The position numbers and the translations under genes were made by a program. The notes beneath the pieces are model-generated. The model saw only the letters and a list, made by a program, of their open reading frames with translations. It did no database searches and was not told where the DNA came from. This document shows, in pieces, positions 1 through 6,950 of a stretch of DNA of 29,187 bases; within the stretch, counting starts at the first letter, position 1, and every line of letters starts with the position of its first letter. The stretch is from Saprospiraceae bacterium UBA7687 (GTDB taxonomy: Bacteria; Bacteroidota; Bacteroidia; Chitinophagales; Saprospiraceae), in assembly GCA_002482845.1 (NCBI GenBank), contig DLGT01000014.1, positions 3,610 through 32,796 of the forward strand, written 5' to 3'.

Positions 1-2430
1 GGCAGATACAAGAAGTTGTTTGAGCAAAGTCTGATCCACTTTATTCATTCCCCAAGTCACCCACAGTGCTTCCAAAAGATGATGCTCATACCTTGGTGCA
101 TTTTTGTCCAACTTTCCAGTCCATGATTTGACAGCCGACAAAACATCGTCTGTCTTTCTACTTCTGAGTTCACGTTTTGTACGGTACCTAGTGCGATAAT
201 CTGTTGATTTGAGATTCTCTAACAACTCAGGAATGCTAGCACCATGAACTTTGGCTACTTTGACCAATGGACGTGATGGATAGGTGACTCGATATATCCT
301 TCCGTGTACATGATCACGTAGTGGGTCACGTGCGTTGTGCTGCATGTGTCCGATGAGCATATTGTGCCAGTCAGCAATATATAACGACCCATCGGGTGCA
401 AACTCAAGGTCTACAGGTCTAAAATTAGGGTCACTACTTTGGATCAAATCCTGTCTGAAAGTACTTTTGTATCCGGAACTGTCATCCGTCAGCCGATGTT
501 GTTTGGTACCTAAAAATCCGATCACATTATTGATCAGAAAGTCACCTTGCATCTCATCTGGAAAATGCGAACTATAGACATACTCCAGCCCTGATGTAGG
601 TCGCACCATGTGTTTTTCTTCTACAAGTGTGGCGGAAATAGGAGATTCCATGCCATACATGGGTTTGATAGATCCGGGCATCATCCATCTTACGTCTGGG
701 CCTGATGTCTCGGCAAAAATATTTTGTCCCCATTCGTCAAAAGCGATGCCCCAAGGATTTGGAATAGGTAGCTGTGCCGTCCTTTCCAGGTGATTTCTAT
801 TGGGATTATACCTGAAAAATCCACCATTGGTCGCATTGACAGGTCCGTAGGAAGTCTCTACATTCGTATGCAAAAACACGCCTTCTGCCATATAAATCGC
901 ACCCGATGGATCGGCACAAAAAGCACTGATCGCATGGTGTGTGTCATGATCGTCAAATCCACTCAAAATTACTTCCACCTTATCTGCTTTGTCATCACCA
1001 TCAGTATCAGTGTATAGCTTGAGATGTGGACTTTGGGTGACGTAAACGCCTTCAGGTGCAAATTCAAATCCAATAGGCAAATGTAATTTATCTGCAAATA
1101 CCGTTTGTTTGTCTGCCTTGCCATCACCATCTGTATCTTCTAGAATGATGAGTTTGTCATCAGGTCGGCTATCTCCGGGTTTGTAATGTGGATAAGATGG
1201 CATCGTAGCTACCCAAAGCCTGCCTTTGTTATCAAAAGCAATTTGTACAGGATTGGCCAAATCAGGGAATTCCTTTTCTGAAGCAAACATTTCTACCTTA
1301 AATCCGGGTGCCATTTTCATAGTCGCCAAAGCATCGTCACCATACAGGTATTTACCTTCGCCAGAAGTGTAATTGGTTTGTACTTTGGGCAAATTTTTAG
1401 TCTTTTGATCAGCCTGAGCTACATCATAAGGTTGATTGGTGGCAGCTTTCCAGATGGCAGTATCTCGAATGGCCGTCATTTGTCTTATTTTTTCCAATTC
1501 CGCAGGATAATTGTCTGGTCCGAATGGCTCAAATCTCCTACCGTACACATGCACACCATTGGGTATTTTGATATCATTGTGCCACATCCAGTTTTTTTCT
1601 TTTACCGCATCCGCTACTTTTTGTTTATCTACGGAAGCACTTATTTTTTGTTTGCCAAATATCTTATCCGACAGCAACACTGCCAATTTTTGATAACCAA
1701 CATCGTTGAGTTGTGAACCATCGATGGTCAGTTCTTCTCCTCTTTTATACCAGGATAATGTTTCATCAAAAACATTGACAAAAGACACTTTCTGTTCATC
1801 ACATACCGTTTTCATGGCTGCTGTGTAAAGTTGTAAGTTCGCATTGATTTCCTTGCCATCAGGCAGGTCTCGAGTCGCTGACAAATCCTGAAAAGCAATA
1901 GGAGAAACCATCACCAATTGTGGTGCGGCGACACCATTATACACCTGACTTTTGGTGTGGGCGATAAAGGCACTGAGTTCTTCACTAAAATTGGTCAATC
2001 CATCAGCACCAGAAAACGACTCATTGTATCCAAAAAATGCCAAAACAATATCTGCCTTATGATTGGTCAGCCACTCATCAGGTGATGCAAAATGTCCTTC
2101 ACTGTGAGATGGCAATTGTTTGTCAGGATGATACGTCTGTGCGCCAGGAAATGCCCAAGGATCAAATCTGCCTGGATGAGGACGAAAACCAGCTGTATTG
2201 CCAGGGTCACACATATTGCGTATATATAGATTGTGCTCAGGGTATCGCATGTATAGCTCCGTCTCGAAGTGGTCATACTCCATCATTCTAGAGCATAAGT
2301 TGTTGCCTATGAGCGCAATGTGTGTATTTGGTAACAAGTCTATTTTTTGCCCATCATTACAACTTATGAACCATGAAAAGGACAAACAAAAAAGTAAATA
2401 TTGGACAAAATTGGCTTTAAAAGGCTCCAT
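1..2430 (-). CDS. SGNH-like plus membrane-bound dehydrogenase-type beta-propeller lipoprotein (3' end outside window)
   Basis: I translated this frame by hand: it is open for 810 codons from ATG at 2430 to the window edge, so the C-terminus is missing. Residues 1-24 form a lipoprotein signal peptide (LSFSWFISC, acylated Cys24). An SGNH-hydrolase-like domain follows (about 35-260): block I reads IGNN at 41-44, the GYNESF block has Asn136, and the last block reads DGSQ at 237-240. From about residue 340 the sequence resembles the PVC-type membrane-bound dehydrogenase domain (TIGR02604 type), a six-bladed propeller with Asp-rich loops such as DTDGDGKAD and DTDGDDKAD. The last visible part (LRSRKTDDVLSAVKSW, then LLEALWVTWG) looks like the start of HEAT repeats. 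Family members often end in a heme-binding cytochrome c domain, which would lie outside the window. Substrate unknown; an envelope sugar or alcohol oxidation role is inference. Confidence 0.85.
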   Translation of the reverse strand, partial: MEPFKANFVQYLLFCLSFSWFISCNDGQKIDLLPNTHIALIGNNLCSRMMEYDHFETELYMRYPEHNLYIRNMCDPGNTAGFRPHPGRFDPWAFPGAQTYHPDKQLPSHSEGHFASPDEWLTNHKADIVLAFFGYNESFSGADGLTNFSEELSAFIAHTKSQVYNGVAAPQLVMVSPIAFQDLSATRDLPDGKEINANLQLYTAAMKTVCDEQKVSFVNVFDETLSWYKRGEELTIDGSQLNDVGYQKLAVLLSDKIFGKQKISASVDKQKVADAVKEKNWMWHNDIKIPNGVHVYGRRFEPFGPDNYPAELEKIRQMTAIRDTAIWKAATNQPYDVAQADQKTKNLPKVQTNYTSGEGKYLYGDDALATMKMAPGFKVEMFASEKEFPDLANPVQIAFDNKGRLWVATMPSYPHYKPGDSRPDDKLIILEDTDGDGKADKQTVFADKLHLPIGFEFAPEGVYVTQSPHLKLYTDTDGDDKADKVEVILSGFDDHDTHHAISAFCADPSGAIYMAEGVFLHTNVETSYGPVNATNGGFFRYNPNRNHLERTAQLPIPNPWGIAFDEWGQNIFAETSGPDVRWMMPGSIKPMYGMESPISATLVEEKHMVRPTSGLEYVYSSHFPDEMQGDFLINNVIGFLGTKQHRLTDDSSGYKSTFRQDLIQSSDPNFRPVDLEFAPDGSLYIADWHNMLIGHMQHNARDPLRDHVHGRIYRVTYPSRPLVKVAKVHGASIPELLENLKSTDYRTRYRTKRELRSRKTDDVLSAVKSWTGKLDKNAPRYEHHLLEALWVTWGMNKVDQTLLKQLLVSA

Positions 2431-2443
2431 AGGGTTGGTTTTG

Positions 2444-2451
2444 CAAAATTA
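2444..2451 (-). promoter_or_regulatory. Candidate TAnnTTTG -7 box for the dehydrogenase-type lipoprotein gene
   Basis: The minus strand reads TAATTTTG here, a full match to the Bacteroidota -7 consensus TAnnTTTG, 13 bases before the ATG at 2430. The leader would be very short. I see no convincing -33 TTG at the usual distance, so this is a weak call. Confidence 0.35.
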
Positions 2452-2547
2452 AAGCTCAAATATGGGGAATTTTATTGAGATAGAATATTTAAAATATTTT
2501 TGTCTTAATTTTAAAAAAAAAACTAGTTTTTATTCTCTGTAAAAAGT

Positions 2548-2555
2548 TAGCTTTG
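2548..2555 (+). promoter_or_regulatory. Candidate TAnnTTTG -7 box for the YwqK/MORN-like membrane gene
   Basis: TAGCTTTG matches TAnnTTTG and lies 30 bases before the ATG at 2586. The T-rich stretch about 20 bases upstream could serve as a poor -33 element. Together with the box at 2444-2451 on the other strand it makes this intergenic region look like a divergent promoter. Confidence 0.4.
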
Positions 2556-2585
2556 TGAAATTATAATAATTGATAAATATGTAAC

Positions 2586-3434
2586 ATGGGTAACGATAAT
2601 CCAAGACTTGTATTAAATTTTCTAGCCATCTTAGTTATTATAAGTTGTTTTTTGATTGTTTTAAAAGATTATGGTAGAATTAATGAATCTTACTATAATT
2701 TAAGTGCTGATGATCTGAAATGGAGAATTGGAAATGCTGCTATACATTTAATATTTATGTTAGGAATAATAGGTGTTTTTTACAAAAAATCTTGGGGTTG
2801 GATTTTCATAACAACTGTTTTTATTGAATACTTACTCATACTTATGAGATTAAATTTTTCAGTAGAAAATTTTTCAATATTACCACGCATTATTTTTTTA
2901 GCCATTTTGATAAGTATAACTGTTTATCTTTATTTACCTTCAGTTCGGCGATTCTTAAATGTAGGGGTCAAATCTTTAGCTTTTCCTATTATAATAAACA
3001 TTCTTTTAATAGGTTTTAATAGAATCAAATTTGATCACGAATCTGGAAATATCAACTACTTTTATCTTGTAGATAAAGATCTAAAATATCATTTTGAGAA
3101 CTCATTATACACAGGAAAAACGTTTTATTTTCATAATAATGGTCAAAAGGATTTTGAAGGTTTTATTAAAAATGGAATGTTTGATGGTGAATTCAAATAT
3201 TTCAATAGAAGTGGACAATTATCATACATAGTTAGCTACAAAAGAAATGAAATGAGTGGAAAATATAAGGAGTGGTACGAATACCCGAATGATATTAAAA
3301 CTGAAGGACAATATATTAAAGGACTGAAGGATGGCGTTTGGAAAACGTACGGAAAAGATTCGGGATTCACAGAAATTGAGACTTACCGACTTGATACACT
3401 AATTAGCACTGAATATATTGAAGAAAAGATGTAA
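2586..3434 (+). CDS. Membrane protein with C-terminal YwqK/MORN-like repeats
   Basis: The 282-residue product has about four hydrophobic segments in its first 150 residues (for example LNFLAILVIISCFLIVL near the N-terminus and LIFMLGIIGVFY around 55-65). A soluble tail follows from about residue 150. The tail carries repeats of the YwqK/MORN-variant type: TGKTFYFHNNGQKDFEG, GMFDGEFKYFNRSGQL, MSGKYKEWYEY and GLKDGVWKTYGKDSG. These repeats are common in uncharacterised Bacteroidota proteins and in some toxin-antitoxin or effector contexts; no enzymatic residue is evident. The gene is clearly more AT-rich than its neighbours, which fits recent acquisition or low constraint. It stands alone between oppositely oriented genes. 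Function unknown; the membrane topology is my reading. Confidence 0.75.
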   Translation: MGNDNPRLVLNFLAILVIISCFLIVLKDYGRINESYYNLSADDLKWRIGNAAIHLIFMLGIIGVFYKKSWGWIFITTVFIEYLLILMRLNFSVENFSILPRIIFLAILISITVYLYLPSVRRFLNVGVKSLAFPIIINILLIGFNRIKFDHESGNINYFYLVDKDLKYHFENSLYTGKTFYFHNNGQKDFEGFIKNGMFDGEFKYFNRSGQLSYIVSYKRNEMSGKYKEWYEYPNDIKTEGQYIKGLKDGVWKTYGKDSGFTEIETYRLDTLISTEYIEEKM

Positions 3435-3475
3435 TTCAGTAATACATCCAGTTTTGTACTTGATTTGTTGATATT

Positions 3476-3725
3476 TTAATCTATAGGATCACTAAAATGT
3501 GCTTTTTCACCTAACCACTCGCTTTTAAGACCTGTTTTATTTATGAAATGGATTTGATCTTCTTCGGTTGTATAAGCAATCACAAATTTTAGACCACCAA
3601 TATAATAGTTAAGTGTACCTACCTTTAGTTTTTAATTCTTCTGTGAAATATGAAAACTTTTGAATAAAATGGTCAGCAATAAAATTTGCCTTTACTATTT
3701 CCAAATTATTCCCATTCCTACCCAC
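3476..3725 (-). pseudogene. Frameshifted remnant of a small unknown gene
   Basis: Two overlapping minus-strand frames look coding and join if one base is changed between about 3609 and 3634. The upstream frame reads from a GTG near 3725 (VGRNGNNLEIVKANFIADHF, later YFTEELKTK) and stops at 3609-3611. The downstream frame continues VGTLNYYIGGLKFVIAYTTE and ends SEWLGEKAHFSDPID before a stop at 3476-3478. The 250-base span is one base off a whole number of codons, so a single indel would restore about 82 residues. I do not recognise the family. It could be a decayed gene, a programmed frameshift or a sequencing error. It fills most of the 3435-3757 gap. Confidence 0.4.
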
Positions 3726-3733
3726 TATTTCCT

Positions 3734-3741
3734 TATTTTTG
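3734..3741 (+). promoter_or_regulatory. Candidate TAnnTTTG -7 box for the six-hairpin glycosidase gene
   Basis: TATTTTTG matches TAnnTTTG and sits 17 bases before the ATG at 3758. This position supports the 3758 start over the upstream in-frame ATG at 3686, because transcription would begin after 3686. No clear -33 TTG was found. Confidence 0.45.
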
Positions 3742-3757
3742 CATTTCAATCAGACAC

Positions 3758-6427
3758 ATGAAACCATTCATATTCATTATCTTCATAGGTTTATTGTTTT
3801 CATGCAATTCCAACATTAAAATGGCACAAAACGACATTATATATACTTCAGACGCATTTACGGTTCATAAGGACAAAGTCATTCAGGGCAGCAATATGGC
3901 CGTCATTCATGACAAAAATCACATCAGCTCCAATTATAGTAGTCCTGCAAGTGAGACTTACCCAAGACTGATAAGTTTTAAATTTTCTATCAACGAAAAG
4001 GACAATGAATTGCCTTTTGGAGTCGATCATCAGGTTATCATTGGGGATCAGGACCACGAGTCACCATTGATTACTTTTGGTAAAATGCCGGAACGGATTA
4101 CTGATAAACCTAGTACTTATCTTCCACCCAATCATCGGTACTCTTTTAGGGTAGATATGTCTCCGGTCATGGAGCAGTTTGAAAAACAAGGATATTATGA
4201 AATGTATAATGGGAATAGAATATCGAAACATGATTTTAAAGGTTTTTATATAGCTGGTGGGTCAGAGCCATTGAGTTGGGATTTTGTAGGTTTGAGTGGT
4301 AAGGGTTTAAAGCTCACACCTACGGGCGAAGGTCATATTTATGCCATCACGTTAAACATGAATCCCTATGATGAAAGTCAAAAGGATACTCGTCACTGGC
4401 GCAAAACTGTCCATACAGCAGATAAACCAAGTTATACTTCTGATCAGATCATCGTGGATGCTTTGTACAACTTGTCTTGCGAAGAAGCCAAACTTAATAT
4501 AGAAGCAGATAGCACCTTGCGTACGGGTGCAAAATGGAGCGGTGTATGGACACGAGATATTTCATACAGCATCTTATTGGCATTTGCTTACCACGAACCT
4601 GAAATTGCTAAAATCAGTCTGATGAAAAAAGTCAGTCGTGATAGAATCATACAAGATACGGGTTCGGGAGGAGCTTGGCCTGTATCATCAGATCGTACCA
4701 CTTGGGCACTTGCGGCATGGGAAATATACAAGGTCACAGGGGATAAAGATTGGCTTGCACAAAGCTATCAAATCATCAAAAATACGCTTGAAGATGATTA
4801 CAAAACCTTGGCTTCTACTACAGGAATGTACAAAGGTGAATCTTCATTTCTAGACTGGAGAGAGCAGACCTATCCCAAATGGATGAATAATGCGGATATC
4901 TTTCAGTCAGAAAATTTGGGTACCAATGTGGTGCATTATCAAGCACATATTATACTCGCTTCGATGGCCAAAATCCTTGGAGAGCCTTCTGAGAGTTATG
5001 TAAAACAAGCTGAAAACATAAAAACTGCCATCAATCAGAATCTGTGGATGGAAGACAAAGGTTATTATGCCCAATATTTATATGGTAGGAAAAACTTGGT
5101 CCGTTCTGATAGATTCGAAGCCCTAGGAGAAGCTTTAGCGATATTATTTGGTGTGGCTGATGATGAAAAAGCGAGGTCGATTTGCTCAAAGTCTCCTTTG
5201 ACGGAATATGGAGCAAGTTGTATTTTTCCGCAGATACCTGGCATTCCACCTTACCACAATAATGGAATTTGGCCTTTTGTGCAGTCTTATTGGAATTTAG
5301 CTGCTGCCAAATCGGGTAATGAAAAGGCACTCACCCATGGACTGGCATCGATCTATAGAGCAGGCGCTTTGTTTCTGACCAATTATGAAAATTTTGTGGC
5401 ACAATCTGGCGATTTCAAAGGGACTGAAATCAATTCTGACCGAATGCTTTGGAGTATGGCAGGTAATCTGGCCATGGTACATCGTGTGTTTATAGGCATG
5501 TCTTTTGAGACGGATGGCATTAGGTTTAGCCCTGCTGTTCCCAAAGTTTATGGTGGTATTAAAACACTAAAAGGCTTCAAATATAGGAATGCCATCTTAA
5601 ATATCACTGTTCAAGGTTATGGCAACCGCATCCAATCCTTCTCTGTAAATGGGAAAATGGTGAATGACTCGTTCCTATCTTCTGACGTATCTGGCACAGT
5701 GGATATCGTTATAGAGATGGATAATCAGTCCTTTGACCAACAAAATATTAATATCATTCCTAACCAATTTTCATTACCTAATCCTGATGTGAAATTGGAT
5801 GGAAATAAGCTTAGTTGGACCAAAATTACTGGTGCTTCTTTTTATCATGTGTATAGAAATGGGCATGTAGTAGGACAAGTAGATACAAATGAGTTCAACA
5901 TCGAAGACAATACACTTGCTGAATATGCCATCAGTGCGGTAGATCAATTTGGCGTATCATCATTTATTAGTGAACCTATTTTAACACATATCAATCAAAA
6001 TCAGCAACTCATTCAAGTGGAAAACTTTGCACCTAAATCAGGGCTTCCGTTTACCAATTATTCAGCAGATGGTTTTGTAGAGATAAACAATTTTGTTAAC
6101 GAAGAAATCACACTTCATATGAATGTCGAAGCAGAAGGGACCTATTTTTTAGATATGAGATATGCGAATGGTTCTGGCCCTTGGAATACAGACAATAAAT
6201 GTTGTATCAGAAGTTTGTATTGTAATGATGATTATTCGGGTTCTCTTGTCTTTCCCCAACGTGGTACAGATGAGTGGTCAGATTGGGGTTTTTCTAATAG
6301 CATCAACGTAGATTTGAAAAAAGGTCAGAATACATTGGTCCTAAAATTTGAACCATGGAACAATAACATGAATATTTATGTCAATCGTGCCATGTTGGAT
6401 TATATTAGGTTGGTACCAACAAAATAA
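3758..6427 (+). CDS. Six-hairpin glycosidase-like lipoprotein with C-terminal Fn3-like and CBM-like domains
   Basis: I start at 3758 because it gives a lipoprotein signal (MKPFIFIIFIGLLFSC, Cys16) and follows a promoter box; the in-frame ATG at 3686 adds an unlikely leader. The product has 889 residues. An N-terminal beta-rich part (about 25-210) precedes an (alpha/alpha)6-barrel-like domain (about 225-610). That domain shows WTRD at 264-267, SGGAWP at 303-308 and FLDWREQ at 364-370, as in MGH1/GH63-like or alpha-L-rhamnosidase-related families. Asp267 and Glu369 are plausible catalytic acids, which I infer from motif position. The tail has an Fn3-like segment (KLSWTKITGASFYHVYRNG) and a CBM35/CBM6-like module (YFLDMRYANGSGPWNTDN, ending ANRAMLDYIRL-like). 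It probably trims glycans at the cell surface. Substrate unknown. Confidence 0.8.
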   Translation: MKPFIFIIFIGLLFSCNSNIKMAQNDIIYTSDAFTVHKDKVIQGSNMAVIHDKNHISSNYSSPASETYPRLISFKFSINEKDNELPFGVDHQVIIGDQDHESPLITFGKMPERITDKPSTYLPPNHRYSFRVDMSPVMEQFEKQGYYEMYNGNRISKHDFKGFYIAGGSEPLSWDFVGLSGKGLKLTPTGEGHIYAITLNMNPYDESQKDTRHWRKTVHTADKPSYTSDQIIVDALYNLSCEEAKLNIEADSTLRTGAKWSGVWTRDISYSILLAFAYHEPEIAKISLMKKVSRDRIIQDTGSGGAWPVSSDRTTWALAAWEIYKVTGDKDWLAQSYQIIKNTLEDDYKTLASTTGMYKGESSFLDWREQTYPKWMNNADIFQSENLGTNVVHYQAHIILASMAKILGEPSESYVKQAENIKTAINQNLWMEDKGYYAQYLYGRKNLVRSDRFEALGEALAILFGVADDEKARSICSKSPLTEYGASCIFPQIPGIPPYHNNGIWPFVQSYWNLAAAKSGNEKALTHGLASIYRAGALFLTNYENFVAQSGDFKGTEINSDRMLWSMAGNLAMVHRVFIGMSFETDGIRFSPAVPKVYGGIKTLKGFKYRNAILNITVQGYGNRIQSFSVNGKMVNDSFLSSDVSGTVDIVIEMDNQSFDQQNINIIPNQFSLPNPDVKLDGNKLSWTKITGASFYHVYRNGHVVGQVDTNEFNIEDNTLAEYAISAVDQFGVSSFISEPILTHINQNQQLIQVENFAPKSGLPFTNYSADGFVEINNFVNEEITLHMNVEAEGTYFLDMRYANGSGPWNTDNKCCIRSLYCNDDYSGSLVFPQRGTDEWSDWGFSNSINVDLKKGQNTLVLKFEPWNNNMNIYVNRAMLDYIRLVPTK

Positions 6428-6484
6428 TCAGTCGTTTTTAAGTAACTATTCAGGAGTTAACTATTTCACTAAAATTTTGTCACT

Positions 6485-6509
6485 ATTTTTGCAATATATT
6501 GGCAAAAAT
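6485..6509. repeat. Short inverted repeat
   Basis: ATTTTTGC at 6485-6492 pairs exactly with GCAAAAAT at 6502-6509 around a 9-base loop. It lies 58 bases after the glycosidase stop. It could be part of a transcript-end structure or of the repeat cluster that follows; TATTTTTG at 6484-6491 also matches the -7 consensus on the plus strand. Confidence 0.35.
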
Positions 6510-6540
6510 GGCGCCAAAATTAAGTTAGTTTTACATTTTT

Positions 6541-6587
6541 ACCACGGATTTACATCCGTGGTTACTAATATTTTACCCCTTTGGGGT
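6541..6587. repeat. Pair of REP-like hairpins
   Basis: ACCACGGAT at 6541-6549 and ATCCGTGGT at 6554-6562 make a perfect 9-bp stem with a TTAC loop. Eleven bases on, ACCCC at 6575-6579 and GGGGT at 6583-6587 form a second small hairpin with a TTT loop. Perfect palindromes of this kind resemble REP elements mobilised by RAYT transposases. No transposase is present in the window, so mobility is inference. Confidence 0.5.
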
Positions 6588-6637
6588 TATAGCTTTATTG
6601 TTACATTTTTTATTTTATTGCCTCTCTCTTTGAATTA

Positions 6638-6801
6638 TGAGTACACTCCGAAAACACTGAAAATATAATAATCAACCGTTTTTTACCCTGCACCCTGAAG
6701 GGAAATATCCTGCCCATAAAGGGGTATATTGTTGATTATCAATGCAGTAGATTCTAATAATTTTCTAAATTTCAATCAGATACTTTTCGGAGTAGACTCA
6801 A
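6638..6801. repeat. MITE-like element, copy A, with terminal inverted repeats
   Basis: The left end TGAGTACACTCCGAAAA (6638-6654) is nearly the reverse complement of the right end TTTTCGGAGTAGACTCA (6784-6800). Inside, ATAATCAAC and GTTGATTAT form a perfect 9-bp inverted pair flanking a core with TTTTTTACCCTG. A related copy lies at 10861-11001 in the same orientation. There is no ORF inside. The size, the paired ends and the second copy fit a non-autonomous miniature element; the transposase family is unknown. Confidence 0.6.
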
Positions 6802-6950
6802 GCGAAATATAGGTTAAGACGATTATCTGATAAGCTTAGTATCCAAATTCTTTAGATACTTAAGGCAAGTTTTTAACTACAAAATTAGGCTTTCACCACT
6901 CGACTTCGTTTATAATAGGATTCCATTGCTAATTTTCATAATCGTTCCTC
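6802..6950. other. Leader region of the BNR propeller gene
   Basis: This 149-base AT-rich stretch separates the MITE-like element from the ATG at 6951. The only promoter-like string I see is TAATTTTC shortly before the start, a one-base miss of TAnnTTTG. No other structure stands out. Confidence 0.3.

Noticed and set aside
1378..1716. Plus-strand open frames across the left part of the window
   Set aside because: They run opposite to the continuous 810-codon minus-strand frame with clear domain motifs.
3686..3757. Upstream in-frame ATG extending the glycosidase gene by 24 residues
   Set aside because: The extension lacks a signal-peptide pattern, whereas ATG 3758 opens a clean lipoprotein signal and lies 17 bases after a -7 box.
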